Notes: a model not told the origin generated them from the letters alone. A stretch of 64,000 nt of DNA from Pseudogemmatithrix spongiicola (GCF_030623445.1 NZ_CP130613.1:3100001-3164000), one strand, 5' to 3'; positions 27,605 through 36,343 are shown, numbered from the stretch's first letter. Numbers and translations are program-made.

Positions 27605-28054
27605 ATGCAACTACGCAACGGTCGAGTGGTTCTCCTGATTCTTGCTAGTGCCGCAAGCGCGGTCTTCGCGGTTCGCGGCGCGTCGAAGCGCGAACGGGAT
27701 CAAACGCTCGACGATTCGCTTCCAACTCCGCGTTGGGATTCCGTGCTCTCCATCTGGCAAGATCGTGACGTCGAGATTCCCGACTCCGCGCGCGTCGGCG
27801 TACCCATGACGGTGCGCGTAACGACGACGCACTCGGACGCATGCGTGCGCACCGCTGGCACGGAACTCCGTGTGAGCGACCTCGTCGCCACGGTCCGTCC
27901 CCACGACTTCATCGGCACCGCGATGCCCTGCGGCTTGGCCGTGACCGATGTTCAGCACGAGACCGCAATCACCTTTCTCCGCACGGGCGTGGCGACTATT
28001 CGCATTGAGCGGCGCGGCGGGGTGCCCTTGGAACGTCGGGTCGTTGTCCGCTGA
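27605..28054 (+). CDS. Exported protein of unknown function (cassette 11)
   Basis: 149 residues with an N-terminal hydrophobic signal (GRVVLLILASAASAVFAV). The mature part is strand-rich (MTVRVTTTHSDACVRT, ATIRIERRGGVPLERR) and may form a single beta-sandwich domain. Alone in its cassette. Confidence 0.5.
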   Translation: MQLRNGRVVLLILASAASAVFAVRGASKRERDQTLDDSLPTPRWDSVLSIWQDRDVEIPDSARVGVPMTVRVTTTHSDACVRTAGTELRVSDLVATVRPHDFIGTAMPCGLAVTDVQHETAITFLRTGVATIRIERRGGVPLERRVVVR

Positions 28055-28061
28055 GGCCGCG

Positions 28062-28199
28062 GCATAACGACGCTTGCTGCCGATGAACGCGGTGCGGATG
28101 CAGTTGCGGGGCGGCCGCGCTGTAGAGCACGGACCGGCCTAGCGGCCGCCCCGCAACTGCGTCTTATTGGAGCGTTCACAGCAGAAGCACACGTTATCG
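28062..28199 (+). repeat. attC11 (class ii, 138 bp)
   Basis: TAAC at 28065, GTTA at 28193. The stem is GCAGTTGCGGGGCGGCCGC with compensating changes on the other arm, evidence that the fold is maintained. Confidence 0.92.
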
Positions 28200-28205
28200 C
28201 GACTT

Positions 28206-28442
28206 GTGCCGGGGGACAGGCGATCCGCCGCATTCGCGTCGCGGGAAGTGCGTCGTGATCCGCAAGTTCGTCGCCAGTGCTTTGGGGGTCCGCGCCGAAT
28301 GGTTCTGCGTGTGAGTGTCCCGCCAGCTGCCGCGACCTGCGGACGGAGCCTGGCGGACGACCCAGGCCGCTCGACGGGCATCGCCTATGCAGCCCGCGCT
28401 GTTTGCGCGCTCCGCCGCGCGCGCCGACGCCGCGCGCGATAA
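28206..28442 (+). CDS. Arg-rich small protein of the five-copy cassette, copy 3 (cassette 12)
   Basis: GTG 28206 to the attC12 TAA. This 243-bp body and its attC appear identical to cassette 17 (31371-31613), a recent duplication. Confidence 0.38.
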   Translation: MPGDRRSAAFASREVRRDPQVRRQCFGGPRRMVLRVSVPPAAATCGRSLADDPGRSTGIAYAARAVCALRRARRRRAR

Positions 28443-28575
28443 CGACGCTTGCTGCCGACAGCTGCGGCTAGGGTAGCAGTTGTGGGGCGGCCGCCCTGTG
28501 GGGCGTGGGACGGCCTAGCGGCCGCCCCACAACTGCATCTTATTGGAGCAGCTGCAGCAGAAGCTCACGTTATCC
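28437..28575 (+). repeat. attC12 (class ii, 139 bp)
   Basis: TAAC at 28440, GTTA at 28569; CCTAGC apex. Confidence 0.92.
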
Positions 28576-28586
28576 GGAAGGTGCGC

Positions 28587-29216
28587 ATGCGTAAGAGAAC
28601 TGCAATGTTTCTCGCGTTTCTGGGCATCATCCTCGCCTGCCCGCTGGGAGCGCTGCACGCGCAGAGTTCACGCTACTGCGCCGGTTTCGAGGACGGCTTC
28701 AAGTCAGAGAAGGGCGCCTACGCCTTGGTTCCGCTCTGCCCTCTCGAACCGATTACCCCACTTGGTAGCACACCCTACAGAGAGGGATACCTGGCAGGCG
28801 TTCGCCGAGGGCGCGCGTCAGACGGATACTCGGCGCCGGCACCGCGCGGTCGATCCCAATCCGATGAGTTCTGCGAGGGATTTGAGGAGGGTTGGAAGGC
28901 CCGGCTTGGCGACGGAAGCCTCGTTCCTATCTGTCCCATCGCGCCCATTACTCCAGTTGGCAGCACGCCCTACCGCGAAGGAATCCGTTCTGGCATGGCT
29001 GCGGCTGACCGCTCGGGGCGCTCAAGGACATCCATCGGCGGAAGTTCAGGCGGCAATGAACAACAGGAGTTTTGTGACGGTTTTGCGGTGGGCTGGAAGA
29101 CAATCAAGGGCGATCTAAGCATCGTTCCGATTTGCCCCATCGCACCAATCACTCCGCTCGGAAGCACGCCATATCGCGAGGGGCTGAAGGCAGGCGTTGA
29201 GCGAGCAAGACGCTAG
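28587..29216 (+). CDS. Exported protein of three Cys-containing tandem repeats (cassette 13)
   Basis: 209 residues: a signal peptide (MFLAFLGIILACPLGALHAQ region), then three copies of a unit of about 45 residues: FCxGFExGWK, a short Gly/Asp turn, then VPICPIAPITPxGSTPYREG. Two cysteines per unit suggest one disulfide each. Repeats start near residues 30, 93 and 160. No known family was recognised; extracellular binding or structural role is a guess. Confidence 0.6.
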   Translation: MRKRTAMFLAFLGIILACPLGALHAQSSRYCAGFEDGFKSEKGAYALVPLCPLEPITPLGSTPYREGYLAGVRRGRASDGYSAPAPRGRSQSDEFCEGFEEGWKARLGDGSLVPICPIAPITPVGSTPYREGIRSGMAAADRSGRSRTSIGGSSGGNEQQEFCDGFAVGWKTIKGDLSIVPICPIAPITPLGSTPYREGLKAGVERARR

Positions 29217-29231
29217 TAACCGACAGCCTCC

Positions 29232-29367
29232 GGATAACGACGCTTGCTGCCGACAGCCGCAGGTGCGGATTGGGTTGGGCGGGGCGTCCGTGATGGCCTA
29301 GGTTGGTTGCGGACGCCCCGCCCAACCCTTCTTATTGGAGCGGCTGCAGCAGAAGCATACGTTATGG
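29232..29367 (+). repeat. attC13 (class iii, 136 bp)
   Basis: TAAC at 29235, GTTA at 29361; stem GGGTTGGGCGGGGCGTCCG with its complement; CCTAGG apex. Confidence 0.92.
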
Positions 29368-29392
29368 CGACTCAGCCGGCCTCGAGGATGCG

Positions 29393-29980
29393 ATGAGATC
29401 TCTTGCAATGCCCGTCGTGCTTGCTGCTGCAATCGCCGTGGCGTGCTCGAGTGCACCTGATGCTCGCAGCGATAGCAGTGCGGCGGTGCCCGAGGCGGAG
29501 CTGAGTCTCGCCCTCGACACTGCCGTGTTCTTGGACAGCGCCGATGCGCTCATCGCACGACAGCAATCCGTCGGCCTCGCCACCGTTGACGAGGATGGTC
29601 GCCCGCGCGTGCGGACGGTCGGGGCCTTCCGTCTCGCGCGCCCCGCCACCGCGCGCGACCGCTTCACGGTGTTCGTCCTGACCCGCACCAATACGCGCAA
29701 GGTCGAACAGTTGGCGCGTAACCCCGCCGTCACGCTGTACTTCGACGAAGACGAGCGGACGAGCTATGCGACCGTGATGGGCCACGCCATCATCCATCGG
29801 GATCCGCAGCTGCCGCGCCTCCAGGAGTTCCTCGACTCGGCGACCATTCGCTTCTTCTGGCCCGACTATCCGCGGGACTTCGTCATGCTCGAGATCACGC
29901 CCGACTGGTTGGAGTTCATGGGGCCGGGGCTCTGGAACGATCCGAACAATTGGCGCCCCCGCGCCGTCGTCCTCCGGTAA
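29393..29980 (+). CDS. Lipoprotein with pyridoxamine 5'-phosphate oxidase-like fold (cassette 14)
   Basis: 195 residues. A lipobox (AAAIAVACSS) precedes a split-barrel flavin-binding fold: SVGLATVDEDGRPRVRTVG, FVLTRTNTRKVEQLARNPAV and LEITPDWLEFMG are typical of PNPOx-like general stress proteins. Such proteins usually bind FMN or F420 in the cytoplasm; export of this version is unusual. Confidence 0.72.
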   Translation: MRSLAMPVVLAAAIAVACSSAPDARSDSSAAVPEAELSLALDTAVFLDSADALIARQQSVGLATVDEDGRPRVRTVGAFRLARPATARDRFTVFVLTRTNTRKVEQLARNPAVTLYFDEDERTSYATVMGHAIIHRDPQLPRLQEFLDSATIRFFWPDYPRDFVMLEITPDWLEFMGPGLWNDPNNWRPRAVVLR

Positions 29981-30005
29981 GCGCGTCGCGGCCCGCGTGC
30001 GCGCG

Positions 30006-30144
30006 CCATAACGACGCTTGCTGCCGACAGCTGCGGCTGCGGAAGCAGTTGTGGGGCGGCCGCCCTATACAGCATGGGACGGCCTAGCGGCCGCCCCACA
30101 ACTGCATCTTATTGAAGCAGCTGCAGCAGAAGCTCACGTTATAC
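30006..30144 (+). repeat. attC14 (class ii, 139 bp)
   Basis: TAAC at 30009, GTTA at 30138; CCTAGC apex. Confidence 0.92.
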
Positions 30145-30209
30145 CGAGCCGTGCAAGCGGACAGCTATTGGGCTATCTTGATTCGACGCCTCGACACCGG
30201 ACGAGACCT

Positions 30210-30446
30210 ATGGTGCGCTCCCCCGATACCCTAGAACGCGAACTCCTGCACCTGCCGAAGGCCGACCGTGCGCGGCTGGCACAGGTGCTGCTCGCGAGCC
30301 TCCACGCGGAAGAGGCCGCGGCCTCGCCTGCCGAGGTCGAGGCCGCTTGGGAAGCAGAGATCGCGCGCCGCGTGGACGAGTTGCGCAGCGGGACCGTGGC
30401 CGGCATCCCCGCGGAGCAAGTATTCGCGGAAGTACTCGACCGATAA
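30210..30446 (+). CDS. Putative addiction-module antitoxin (cassette 15)
   Basis: 78 residues. LLHLPKADRARLAQVLLASL and AEVEAAWEAEIARRVDELRSGTVAGIPAEQVFAE (in parts) match the short helical antitoxin family paired with ParE/RelE toxins. It precedes the toxin by 8 bases. The entire cassette is repeated at 55930-56650. Confidence 0.8.
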   Translation: MVRSPDTLERELLHLPKADRARLAQVLLASLHAEEAAASPAEVEAAWEAEIARRVDELRSGTVAGIPAEQVFAEVLDR

Positions 30447-30454
30447 GCCCGGCC

Positions 30455-30775
30455 GTGCTGCGGTCGGTCGTTTTCCATCCCGAAGCCCGAATCGAGTTCC
30501 GCGCCGCGGTCGCTGAGTACGAGGCAGAGCGCGACGGGCTGGGGCGCGCGATGGCCCGAGAGGTGCGCGAGCTGGTCGAGCTCGCGCGCGCGTTCCCCCA
30601 GATGGGATCGCCCTACTCCGTGCCAGGGGTTCGTCGGCTCTTCCCCCGCACGTTCCCGTACGCCCTCGCCTATCTCGTAGTGGACGACACCTTGTTCATC
30701 GTGGCCGTCGCGCACGGCCGGCGCGAGCCCGACTACTGGCACAAACGGCTCTCGGCACCGACGGGGCCGGTATAA
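30455..30775 (+). CDS. RelE/ParE-type toxin (cassette 15)
   Basis: 106 residues from GTG 30455. VVFHPEARIEFRAAVAEYEA at the N-terminus and RTFPYALAYLVVDDTLFIVAVAHGRREPDYW at the C-terminus (in parts) are diagnostic of ParE/RelE toxins. The stop is the TAA of the attC15 R'' box. Confidence 0.85.
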   Translation: MLRSVVFHPEARIEFRAAVAEYEAERDGLGRAMAREVRELVELARAFPQMGSPYSVPGVRRLFPRTFPYALAYLVVDDTLFIVAVAHGRREPDYWHKRLSAPTGPV

Positions 30776-30865
30776 CGACGCTTGCTGCCGACGGCCACTT
30801 TTCGGTAGCGCGGGCTGCGCCCGCGCGTTCTATTGGAGTGTCCGCAGCAGAAGCTCACGTTAGCT
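30770..30865 (+). repeat. attC15 (short class v, 96 bp)
   Basis: TAAC at 30773, GTTA at 30859; stem GCGCGGGC/GCCCGCGC. Confidence 0.9.
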
Positions 30866-30884
30866 CGACGCGCCGGAGCCTTGC

Positions 30885-31238
30885 GTGACACACGGGTTGC
30901 CCAACGACTCCCGCTCATGCGAACGATGCCATGCGCCCGCTACCCGCGTCCTGACGCATTTCGTTGATGACGCGCCTCATGCCGCGCCGCTCTGCGAACG
31001 CTGCTGGTCCATGCAACGCCAGCTCGTCGGTGCCGAGATCGTCGAAGGGCCACTCGCCTGGGGCGAGGACTGGCGTGAAGTGCTGGGATGGCTCGATCGC
31101 ATGCTCGCGCACGCGCAGACCCGCCGGCTGCGGCATCTCGTCGCCGTCGAGCTCGCGCGGCAGGTCCCGCACCTCCCGTCCCCTCCGCCTCGTGTCGCCC
31201 GCGACTTGCTCGATGAATTCGGTCTCGCCGCGAGCTAA
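30885..31238 (+). CDS. Zinc-ribbon-like small protein (cassette 16), copy 1
   Basis: 117 residues from a GTG start. CERCHAPATRVLTHFVD then PLCERCWSMQRQ gives two CxxC pairs about 23 residues apart, a likely zinc ribbon; the rest is helical. The stop TAA lies in attC16. An identical cassette lies at 38914-39424. Confidence 0.55.
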   Translation: MTHGLPNDSRSCERCHAPATRVLTHFVDDAPHAAPLCERCWSMQRQLVGAEIVEGPLAWGEDWREVLGWLDRMLAHAQTRRLRHLVAVELARQVPHLPSPPPRVARDLLDEFGLAAS

Positions 31239-31376
31239 CGCCGCTTGCTGCCGATGAACGCGCTGCGGTCGCGGGGCTGGGGCGGTCGCCCTAGGGCAAG
31301 CGGGGACGGCGCGGTCTGGCGACCGCCCCACCCCCGCGTTCTATTGAAGCGTTCACAGCAGAAGCAGACGTTATCG
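31233..31376 (+). repeat. attC16 (class iv, 144 bp)
   Basis: TAAC at 31236, GTTA at 31370; stem CGGGGCTGGGGCGGTCGCC. Confidence 0.92.
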
Positions 31377-31382
31377 CGACTT

Positions 31383-31619
31383 GTGCCGGGGGACAGGCGA
31401 TCCGCCGCATTCGCGTCGCGGGAAGTGCGTCGTGATCCGCAAGTTCGTCGCCAGTGCTTTGGGGGTCCGCGCCGAATGGTTCTGCGTGTGAGTGTCCCGC
31501 CAGCTGCCGCGACCTGCGGACGGAGCCTGGCGGACGACCCAGGCCGCTCGACGGGCATCGCCTATGCAGCCCGCGCTGTTTGCGCGCTCCGCCGCGCGCG
31601 CCGACGCCGCGCGCGATAA
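31383..31619 (+). CDS. Arg-rich small protein of the five-copy cassette, copy 4 (cassette 17)
   Basis: GTG 31383 to the attC17 TAA; matches copy 3 (28206-28442) at every position compared. Confidence 0.38.
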   Translation: MPGDRRSAAFASREVRRDPQVRRQCFGGPRRMVLRVSVPPAAATCGRSLADDPGRSTGIAYAARAVCALRRARRRRAR

Positions 31620-31752
31620 CGACGCTTGCTGCCGACAGCTGCGGCTAGGGTAGCAGTTGTGGGGCGGCCGCCCTGTGGGGCGTGGGACGGCCTAGCGGCC
31701 GCCCCACAACTGCATCTTATTGGAGCAGCTGCAGCAGAAGCTCACGTTATCG
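31614..31752 (+). repeat. attC17 (class ii, 139 bp)
   Basis: TAAC at 31617, GTTA at 31746; CCTAGC apex. Confidence 0.92.
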
Positions 31753-31758
31753 CGACTT

Positions 31759-31995
31759 GTGCCGGGGGACAGGCGATCCGCCGCATTCGCGTCGCGGGAA
31801 GTGCGTCGTGATTCGCAAGTTCGTCGCCAGTGCGTTGGGGGTCCGCGCCGAACGGTTCTGCGTGTGAGTGTCCCGCGAGACTCCGCGACCTGCGGACGGA
31901 TCCCGGCGGACGACCCAGGCCGCTCGACGGGCATCGCCTACGCCTCCCGCGCTGTTTGCGCGCTCCGCCGCGCGCGCCGACGCCGCGCGCGATAA
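31759..31995 (+). CDS. Arg-rich small protein of the five-copy cassette, copy 5 (cassette 18)
   Basis: GTG 31759 to the TAA of attC18. It is adjacent to copy 4, so two copies stand in tandem. Same 243-bp body length, several substitutions. Confidence 0.38.
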   Translation: MPGDRRSAAFASREVRRDSQVRRQCVGGPRRTVLRVSVPRDSATCGRIPADDPGRSTGIAYASRAVCALRRARRRRAR

Positions 31996-32072
31996 CGACG
32001 CTTGCTGCCGACAGCTGCGGCTGCGGAAGCAGTTGTGGGGCGGCCGCCCTGTGGGGCGTGGGACGGCCTAGC

Positions 32073-33107
32073 TGTTGTTGGTGAGGAGGTTGTTCACAGG
32101 AGCGTAGCGGATGCAAGCTGGGGTTGCTGAGACGCTCAACCGGCACCCCGCCAGAGGCTCCTGTGAACATCCACAAGAATGCACGTCTGACCGTCGCGGG
32201 GCGACTCGCCGTCGCGACCGCCGTTCTGGGCGGGCAGGATCCCGCCGCCGTCGCCCGGGGCGCGGCCTGTTCCGTCCGCACCGTCTGGAAGTGGGTCGCC
32301 CGCTTCCGCACCGGCGGCGCGGCGGCGCTCGCGGACCGCTCGTCGCGCCCGCATCGCCTCACCCAGCTCCCGCGGCCGCAGCGCCGCGCGATCCTTCGGG
32401 GCCGCACCCGGCGGCGCTGGAGCTCGACGCGCATCGCCCAGGAGACGGGCATCCCGCTCTCAACGGTGATCCACTTCCTGCGCCGCCACGGCCTGCAGCG
32501 GCTCCCTCGGCTCGAGCCGCCGCGCGCGGTGCGCCGCTACGAGATGCGGGCACCGGGCGAGCTGCTGCACGTCGACACGAAGAAGCTCGGGCGCATCGGC
32601 CGCGTGGGGCACCGCATCCACGGCGACCGCCGGACCCGCGTGCGCGGGATCGGCTGGGAGGCGGTGCACGTCGCGGTGGACGCCTACTCGCGCGTGGCCT
32701 ACGCCGAGGTCCTGCCCGATGAGCGCGCGGCGACCACGGCGGCCTTCCTCGCACGGGCGATCGCGTGGTACGCGGCGCTCGGCGTGCGGGTGCGCGCCGT
32801 GCTCACCGACAACGGGAGCTGCTATCGCAGCCACGCGGTGCGCACGCTCCTCCGCTGCGACGGCATCACGCACAAGCGCACCATGCCCTACACGCCGCGC
32901 ACGAACGGCAAGGTCGAGCGGCTGATCCAGACGCTCCTGCGGGAATGGGCGTACGCGCGCCCCTACCCCTCCTCGCGGGTGCGCACGGAGTGGCTCGCGC
33001 GCTACCTGCGGACGTACAATGAGGCGCGCGGACACTCAGCCCTCAACTACCTCCCCCCCATGCTGCATCTCGCTGCGGCCCTGTGAACAACGTCCTCACT
33101 AACAACA
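32073..33107 (+). mobile_element. IS481-family element A (1035 bp) in attC18
   Basis: Imperfect terminal inverted repeats of 28 bp (left begins TGTTGTTGGTGAGGAGG; right is its complement with two changes). It is flanked by a perfect 6-bp target duplication CCTAGC at 32067-32072 and 33108-33113. One transposase gene. Complete and probably active-looking. Confidence 0.9.
32163..33086 (+). CDS. IS481-family transposase (element A)
   Basis: 307 residues from GTG 32163, chosen because relatives here start MNxHKNARLT. An N-terminal helix-turn-helix (QDPAAVARGAACSVRTVWKW) precedes an rve/DDE integrase core: HVDTKKLG, VLTDNGSCY and the catalytic Glu in TNGKVERLIQT. No frameshift. Confidence 0.88.
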   Translation: MNIHKNARLTVAGRLAVATAVLGGQDPAAVARGAACSVRTVWKWVARFRTGGAAALADRSSRPHRLTQLPRPQRRAILRGRTRRRWSSTRIAQETGIPLSTVIHFLRRHGLQRLPRLEPPRAVRRYEMRAPGELLHVDTKKLGRIGRVGHRIHGDRRTRVRGIGWEAVHVAVDAYSRVAYAEVLPDERAATTAAFLARAIAWYAALGVRVRAVLTDNGSCYRSHAVRTLLRCDGITHKRTMPYTPRTNGKVERLIQTLLREWAYARPYPSSRVRTEWLARYLRTYNEARGHSALNYLPPMLHLAAAL

Positions 33108-33191
33108 CCTAGCGGCCGCCCCACAACTGCGTCTTATTGAGGCAGCTGCAGCAGAAGCACACGTTATACCGACGTTGCCCTTGGCCATAGA

Positions 33192-33713
33192 ATGCTGACG
33201 CATCATCCCGCAGCTCGAAGCACATTCCCGGCCTATAGCACGATCGCGACCAGCCTCGACGCGCTGGTCGAGGAACTGCGTCCGCCCTCCCCTCGCTTCG
33301 TCCTCTTCGTCGCGGCGGATGTGTCGGCGCAGTCTGATGCGGCGCTTGCGGCCTGGGCTGGGCGCGCGCTCGATCGTGGCGTCGCCTATGCTTGCTGCTG
33401 GGGACCGGGTTGTGGTCGCCTCGAAACCGCGTTTGACCTCGCGGCCATCGACCGCGAGACGGAGGTCACGCGCAACGATGGCGTGAGTGTGGTCGTGACT
33501 ACGGCGCACGAGCGCGACTCGCTCCGCGAAGCCGCCTGGTTCGCCCTTAACGCCGCGTACCCTGCGGGCGTCTTCGAGGAAGGCACCGATGCGATCGTTC
33601 TCGCGGTCGTCGGGATGCCAGCGGAGCATCGCGAACTCGTCGAGTATCTCGAAAGCGGCGCGCCAATCTATAGACGCGGTATAACGACGCTTGCTGCCGA
33701 CGAGCGCAGCTAG
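33192..33713 (+). CDS. DUF7684-like hypothetical protein (cassette 19), copy 1
   Basis: 173 residues. A Rossmann-like pattern with RFVLFVAADVSAQSD, VAYACCWGPGC and VVVTTAHERDSLREAAWF resembles the DUF7684 family; no catalytic set was recognised. The frame continues into attC19 and stops at TAG 33711. An identical copy is at 46363-46884. Confidence 0.5.
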   Translation: MLTHHPAARSTFPAYSTIATSLDALVEELRPPSPRFVLFVAADVSAQSDAALAAWAGRALDRGVAYACCWGPGCGRLETAFDLAAIDRETEVTRNDGVSVVVTTAHERDSLREAAWFALNAAYPAGVFEEGTDAIVLAVVGMPAEHRELVEYLESGAPIYRRGITTLAADERS

Positions 33714-33813
33714 TGTAGCGGTTGTTGGGCCCCAGCCTCATCTTTTGGAAGGTCTGCTGGGGCCCCACAACCGCATTTTATGGAAGCGCTCGCAGCAGAA
33801 GCATACGTTATAC
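33679..33813 (+). repeat. attC19 (class i, 135 bp), empty counterpart of attC27
   Basis: TAAC at 33682, GTTA at 33807. It is identical to attC27 apart from the IS1111-type insertion there, so it serves as the uninterrupted target: CGCATTTTATGGAAGC. Confidence 0.93.
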
Positions 33814-34002
33814 CGCACACCGACGCCCCCAAGCGTGGCGCGGTGTTGACGTTTCCTCCCGAACGAGGCTATCATTGCCGCGGGTGTGCAGGGCGCCCCC
33901 CGTCCGCGGGAAGGACTGAGTCCACCTGGAGTCATTGGGGTTCGCATCTGAACGAACCTCCTGCCCGACGACAGCGGACCACGGGCGCTTCGGAGGCTCG
34001 TC

Positions 34003-34869
34003 ATGTTCGTCGCACCGTCGCGTGCAGGCAACCTTCGCGCCCTCTGGCGCGCGCCGCACTGCGTCTCGTTGACATGCGCCACTGCGTGCATCGTCCTCAC
34101 CGCGCCAGTGCTCAGCTTCGCGCAAACAGCGAGCGACCCGATCACCGGGGCTTGGTCCGGTCGCCTTGGCCGCTCCGCCGTTCCAAGTTATCCCGTCAGT
34201 CTCAGCCTGAAACTCGATGGGACGTCCGTTAGCGGGACCGTATCAACCGCTGACGGGAACGGAGAGGTTAGCATCGGCGCCTACGACACCGCGTCGAGCA
34301 CGCTACATCTCGAAGTTCGGCGCGTCGGCGAGTCGTCTGCGTCGCTCGTCTTCGACGGTGTTGTCGTGCACGGCCTTGCGACCGGTCGCGTCTTGAGCGC
34401 GCAGGGCACCGGGACGTTCGTGCTCACACTCGATGGAACGTCACTGAGCGCGCCGCAAGCGAACCTCGCGACCATCAGCCGAGATGTGCTTCGGTCTGCA
34501 GTCGAAGAACTCATGAGCAACATCACCAGAGCCGCCGCGATCGTGCCGGCACAGCGATTCCGTTGGCGACCAGTCGGCACCGTGCGGTCGGTGGCTGAGC
34601 TACTGGGTCACATCGTCGACGCCTCCCTCTACTTCTGCGGACGCGCCACGGGGCACTCGGTGCAGTGGACGGATGCGAATGCACAAGTCTCTTTGGACAA
34701 GCAGGTGCTGATCGCGAAGCTGAATGACGTTGCCGCGCAGTGCAACGCCGCCGCAGGATCGGGCACCCTGGAAATGCTCGTCGCGAACTATGGCCACGCG
34801 AGTTTGCACTACGGCAACCTCGTCACGTATCTCAGACTCTTGGGACATGTCCCTCCCGCGGGTCGCTAA
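34003..34869 (+). CDS. DinB-like exported protein (cassette 20)
   Basis: 288 residues with a signal-like segment (CVSLTCATACIVLTAPVLSFAQ). The N-terminal half is strand-rich (ITGAWSGRLG, LSLKLDGTSVSGTV). The C-terminal half matches DinB-type four-helix proteins: FRWRPVGTVRSVAELLGHIVDASLYFC and HASLHYGNLVTYLRLLGHVPP (in parts), with histidines suited to metal binding. First of two genes in the 2.5-kb cassette. The 195 bases ahead of it hold no clear gene. Confidence 0.65.
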   Translation: MFVAPSRAGNLRALWRAPHCVSLTCATACIVLTAPVLSFAQTASDPITGAWSGRLGRSAVPSYPVSLSLKLDGTSVSGTVSTADGNGEVSIGAYDTASSTLHLEVRRVGESSASLVFDGVVVHGLATGRVLSAQGTGTFVLTLDGTSLSAPQANLATISRDVLRSAVEELMSNITRAAAIVPAQRFRWRPVGTVRSVAELLGHIVDASLYFCGRATGHSVQWTDANAQVSLDKQVLIAKLNDVAAQCNAAAGSGTLEMLVANYGHASLHYGNLVTYLRLLGHVPPAGR

Positions 34870-34871
34870 CC

Positions 34872-36143
34872 GTGGCACACCGTCGACTTCCCGTGCGTCC
34901 AGATCTGGTGCAGCTGAGGCGCCAGGCAAAGGAGCTGTTGCGCGCTATCCGCGGCGGTGCAGCCGACGCCGTCCTGGAACTGCGCCAGCACCATCCCTCG
35001 CCTCCGGCTCCGGCGGATGCTCAACTCGCGCATGCGCAACTCGTGATCGCGCGCAGTTACGGCGCACCCAGTTGGATGCGACTCGTCCAGGCGGTGCAAC
35101 TCGCCGATGCCATCTGGCGAGATGATCTTCCGGCCGTTCGTACAATCGTCACGGGCAATCCGGCGCTTATTCGCGAGGACGTCCTCTTCCGACCCGACAG
35201 CAATTGGGGGCCTCCGATGACCTACGCCGCCAACCTCGGACGCGACGCCATTGTTCGCCTGCTCTTCGCGCTCGGCGCCCGGGATCTCGAATCCGCCGCA
35301 GGGCGTGCTGCGCTCCAGGGAAAGTCCGAGACGGTGCGTTTGCTCTATGGCCTCGCGGGAAGTCCGTCGTTCGAATCGTTGTCGCTCGCCGGTCCCGCGT
35401 ACACCCTCAGCGTGGAGGGAACGGCAACCCTCCTGGCTCTTGGCGCCCGTCTGTATGGCCCCAATGGCTTGGATACCAATGCCGTCGAGCACCTCCTCGG
35501 CACCGACAGCCGCGATCCCCTGGCGAAGCACCGCATTCTCGAACTGTGGATCCAGCACGGCTTCGATCCACCAGATTCGCCCATCATGGCGCTTCATCGC
35601 GGGCGCGTCGACCTCCTCGAGGCGCATCTCTCACGCGATCCGGCACTCGTTACAAGAACGTTCGACAAGTCCGACATATTTCCACTCGCCCCGGCATGCG
35701 GCCGGGAACCGTATACCGCACAAGGGACACCGCTACACGGGACGACGCTCCTGCACATTGCCGCGTATTTCGACGAACTCGCCGTCGCTGAGTGGTTGCT
35801 CGATCGCGGGATGGATCCCGATGCGCGTTCGGCTGTCGACCCCGACGGATTCGGAGGATACACAGCGTTGTTCTCTACACTCGTCTCTCAACGAAACTTC
35901 TGGGTCAACCATGGCAAGGGTCAGCCGGACGAAGCACGATTCACCAAACTCCTCCTCAGTCGCGGTGCCGACCCGAACGTGCGGGCGTCCTTGAAGGCCC
36001 GCCGCGAAGATGGGCATGGAGGCGGACCACTTCGCGAGTACCACGACGTCACGGCACTGGGGTGGGGCGAGCAGTACAGCGACAGGAGGTTCGTTAGTGG
36101 GGAGTCGCTGCGAATAGTACGAGCTCACGGCGGCCACATTTAG
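34872..36143 (+). CDS. Ankyrin-repeat protein (cassette 20)
   Basis: 423 residues from GTG 34872, two bases after the DinB-like stop. The N-terminal motif PDLVQLRRQAKELLRAIRGG and ...AQLVIARSYGAPSWMRL is common ahead of bacterial ankyrin repeats. Ankyrin units appear around residues 110-170 and 285-370 (TLLHIAAYFDELAVAEWLLDRGMDPDA). Role unknown; the pair is unusually long for a cassette. Confidence 0.7.
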   Translation: MAHRRLPVRPDLVQLRRQAKELLRAIRGGAADAVLELRQHHPSPPAPADAQLAHAQLVIARSYGAPSWMRLVQAVQLADAIWRDDLPAVRTIVTGNPALIREDVLFRPDSNWGPPMTYAANLGRDAIVRLLFALGARDLESAAGRAALQGKSETVRLLYGLAGSPSFESLSLAGPAYTLSVEGTATLLALGARLYGPNGLDTNAVEHLLGTDSRDPLAKHRILELWIQHGFDPPDSPIMALHRGRVDLLEAHLSRDPALVTRTFDKSDIFPLAPACGREPYTAQGTPLHGTTLLHIAAYFDELAVAEWLLDRGMDPDARSAVDPDGFGGYTALFSTLVSQRNFWVNHGKGQPDEARFTKLLLSRGADPNVRASLKARREDGHGGGPLREYHDVTALGWGEQYSDRRFVSGESLRIVRAHGGHI

Positions 36144-36192
36144 CTGGGCCGCGGGACGTTGCCGGGCACGGATGCCCGACGGAGCGCGTGCG

Positions 36193-36327
36193 GTATAACG
36201 ACGCTTGCTGCCGACGAGCGCAGGTACGGTAGCGGTTGTGGGGCCTCGCCTTCATCTTCTCTAGGGTCTGGCGAGGCCCCACAACCGCATCTCATGGAAG
36301 CGCTCGCAGCAGAAGCACACGTTAGCC
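36193..36327 (+). repeat. attC20 (class i, 135 bp)
   Basis: TAAC at 36196, GTTA at 36321; stem GGTTGTGGGGCCTCGCC with its complement. Confidence 0.92.
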
Positions 36328-36343
36328 GAACTGGCAGGCACTC

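Larger units (their letters stand above)
31990..33169 (+). repeat. attC18 (class ii), split by an IS481 element
   Basis: TAAC at 31993, GTTA at 33163. Removing the element and one 6-bp duplication leaves 139 bp, the class ii length. The insertion is at the apical CCTAGC. Confidence 0.9.
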
